A stretch of 64,000 nt of DNA from contig JAHJTC010000022.1 in assembly GCA_018830105.1 (NCBI GenBank), forward strand, positions 124,001 to 188,000. Reading direction: 5' to 3'. This DNA is from Bacteroidota bacterium. Lineage in GTDB: Bacteria > Bacteroidota > Bacteroidia > Bacteroidales > F082. Of the stretch, positions 63,021 through 64,000 are shown in pieces (position 1 is the first letter of the stretch; each line of letters opens with the position of its first letter). The notes under the pieces are model-generated. The model was not told the DNA's origin, did no database searches, and saw nothing but the letters and a program-made list of their open reading frames with translations. Made by a program: the position numbers and the translations under genes.

Positions 63021-64000
63021 TTATTTGAGCATGCGCAGCATAGCCACTTCTTTTTCCTCGAGGTGACGCCAGCGGCCACGCGGAAGATTCACCTTGGTCA
63101 GGCTGGCAAAGATAACGCGATCAAGCTTAACAATGGAATAACCCAGGCTTTCAAAAATACGCCTTACAATCCTGTTTCTGCCTGAATGCAGCTCAACGCC
63201 AACTTCATTTCTGGATTCAGCATCAGCCACCCACGAAATTCCGTCAACTTTAATTATCCCATCTTCCAGCTCAATACCTTCAGATATTTTTAGCATATCG
63301 TTTTTCGTCAGGGCTTTGTCCAGTGTGACATGATACAGTTTTTTTACACCATAGCGGGGATGGGTAAGCTTCTTGGCCAAATCACCATCATTGGTTAAAA
63401 GCAACAATCCCAGCGTATTGCGGTCGAGACGGCCAACAGGATAAATACGTTCATCGCAGGCACTCGCAACAAGTTCCATCACTGTACGCCTGTCCTGCGG
63501 ATCATCGGAAGTAGTAATAAAACCTTTTGGTTTATTGAGCAGCACGTAGCGTAGTGTTTCGCGCTTCAACGTTTGACCGCCATAGGCTATTTTGTCGTGG
63601 CGGTTTACCTTGGAGCCCAGTTTGTCGACCACAACACCATTTACTGTAACAGCGCCAGCTTCGATTAGTTTGTCGGCTTCACGGCGCGAGCACACGCCCG
63701 AGTCGGCCAGGTATTTATTCAGCCGGATTAAGCCATCGCTGGTTCTTTCAGCGGCTTTTTGAAGTTCTGTTTTTCCGCGGTAGTTTCTGTGTTTTTGCTC
63801 TTTTTCAGGATAGCGCAAAGCTGCTGCATAAGGTTTTTTGCGTGCGCCTGATTTGTAGCCCGAAGCTGAATCTTCGCGCCGATCTGTAGATTTAAAAAGG
63901 CGCTTGGGGCGATTTGGGGCTGAGTCGCTGCCTGCGCCTTCACCTTTTTCGCGATAAGGTGTAGGCTTCCTGTTGTCGTCAGAGGCATTGTCGCGACGGC
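63021..64000 (-). CDS. rluB: RluB/RsuA-type pseudouridine synthase with basic N-terminal extension (5' end missing)
   Basis: It converts uridine to pseudouridine in rRNA, probably in 23S. An S4 RNA-binding domain (IRLNKYLADSGVCSRREADKLI) comes before the catalytic domain, where the nucleophile Asp is in VGRLDRNTLGLLLLTNDGDLA. The frame stays open to the right edge, beyond the TTG at 63818, giving a charged, low-complexity extension (RRDNASDDNRKPTPYREKG, NRPKRLFKS). Such extensions are common in Bacteroidota homologues. The true start is outside the window. Confidence 0.92.
   Translation of the reverse strand, partial: RRDNASDDNRKPTPYREKGEGAGSDSAPNRPKRLFKSTDRREDSASGYKSGARKKPYAAALRYPEKEQKHRNYRGKTELQKAAERTSDGLIRLNKYLADSGVCSRREADKLIEAGAVTVNGVVVDKLGSKVNRHDKIAYGGQTLKRETLRYVLLNKPKGFITTSDDPQDRRTVMELVASACDERIYPVGRLDRNTLGLLLLTNDGDLAKKLTHPRYGVKKLYHVTLDKALTKNDMLKISEGIELEDGIIKVDGISWVADAESRNEVGVELHSGRNRIVRRIFESLGYSIVKLDRVIFASLTKVNLPRGRWRHLEEKEVAMLRMLK

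Overview
The window comes from a Bacteroidota chromosome, most likely a Bacteroidales/Marinilabiliales-like lineage. The evidence is the recurrent -7 promoter box TAnnTTTG, the lack of clear Shine-Dalgarno sequences, secreted proteins with type IX secretion (T9SS) C-terminal domains, a B12-dependent methylmalonyl-CoA mutase pair, CoaX, an IPExxxVDY-type protein next to pyk, and the order acpP-fabF-rnc. Most of the window is core genome with short intergenic gaps, and I see no phage, transposase, rRNA or CRISPR array.

Layout: 1-9.2 kb holds an Omp85-like outer-membrane protein cut by the left edge, ribF-asd, a large lamin-tail surface protein, and the cell-elongation pair mrdA-rodA. 9.3-16.7 kb holds small secreted proteins, a LuxE-like protein, a SRAP/Nudix pair, and an operon of a coiled-coil protein, an M28 peptidase, a 44-residue membrane protein and rsmI. 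16.8-29.1 kb holds tdk, a cyclophilin, pheS, DAHP synthase/chorismate mutase, asnS, a polyprenyl synthase, mutA-mutB with an attached molybdopterin-domain lipoprotein, and an exported beta-carbonic anhydrase.

29.2-34.5 kb is an accessory islet bounded by two direct copies of a roughly 100-bp hairpin repeat. It contains a broken T9SS tail, a HEPN/MNT toxin-antitoxin pair, two tandem T9SS paralogues of identical length (one split by an in-frame TAG), and a lipoprotein whose signal sequence appears frameshifted. It is the least ordinary part of the window.

34.5-44.8 kb holds cysS and a threonine dehydrogenase-like gene, then a nitrogen-oxide cluster: the Fe-S repair protein ScdA/RIC, an Rrf2 regulator with three cysteines, a copper nitrite reductase fused to cytochrome c, a NirV-like protein and a SCO protein. 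A near-identical 21-bp inverted repeat lies upstream of both scdA and nirK, so the genes probably form one nitric-oxide-responsive regulon. A pterin dehydratase, threonine aldolase, rlmN and a flavin reductase follow.

45-64 kb is housekeeping: the ppiD / CorC-like / lptC / TPR / outer-membrane protein / coaX block, tRNA-Phe, pfkA, comB, polA, acpP-fabF-rnc, pyk, a ferredoxin, and an RluB-type pseudouridine synthase cut by the right edge. Many gene starts were placed by the position of the -7 box or by a conserved N-terminus.
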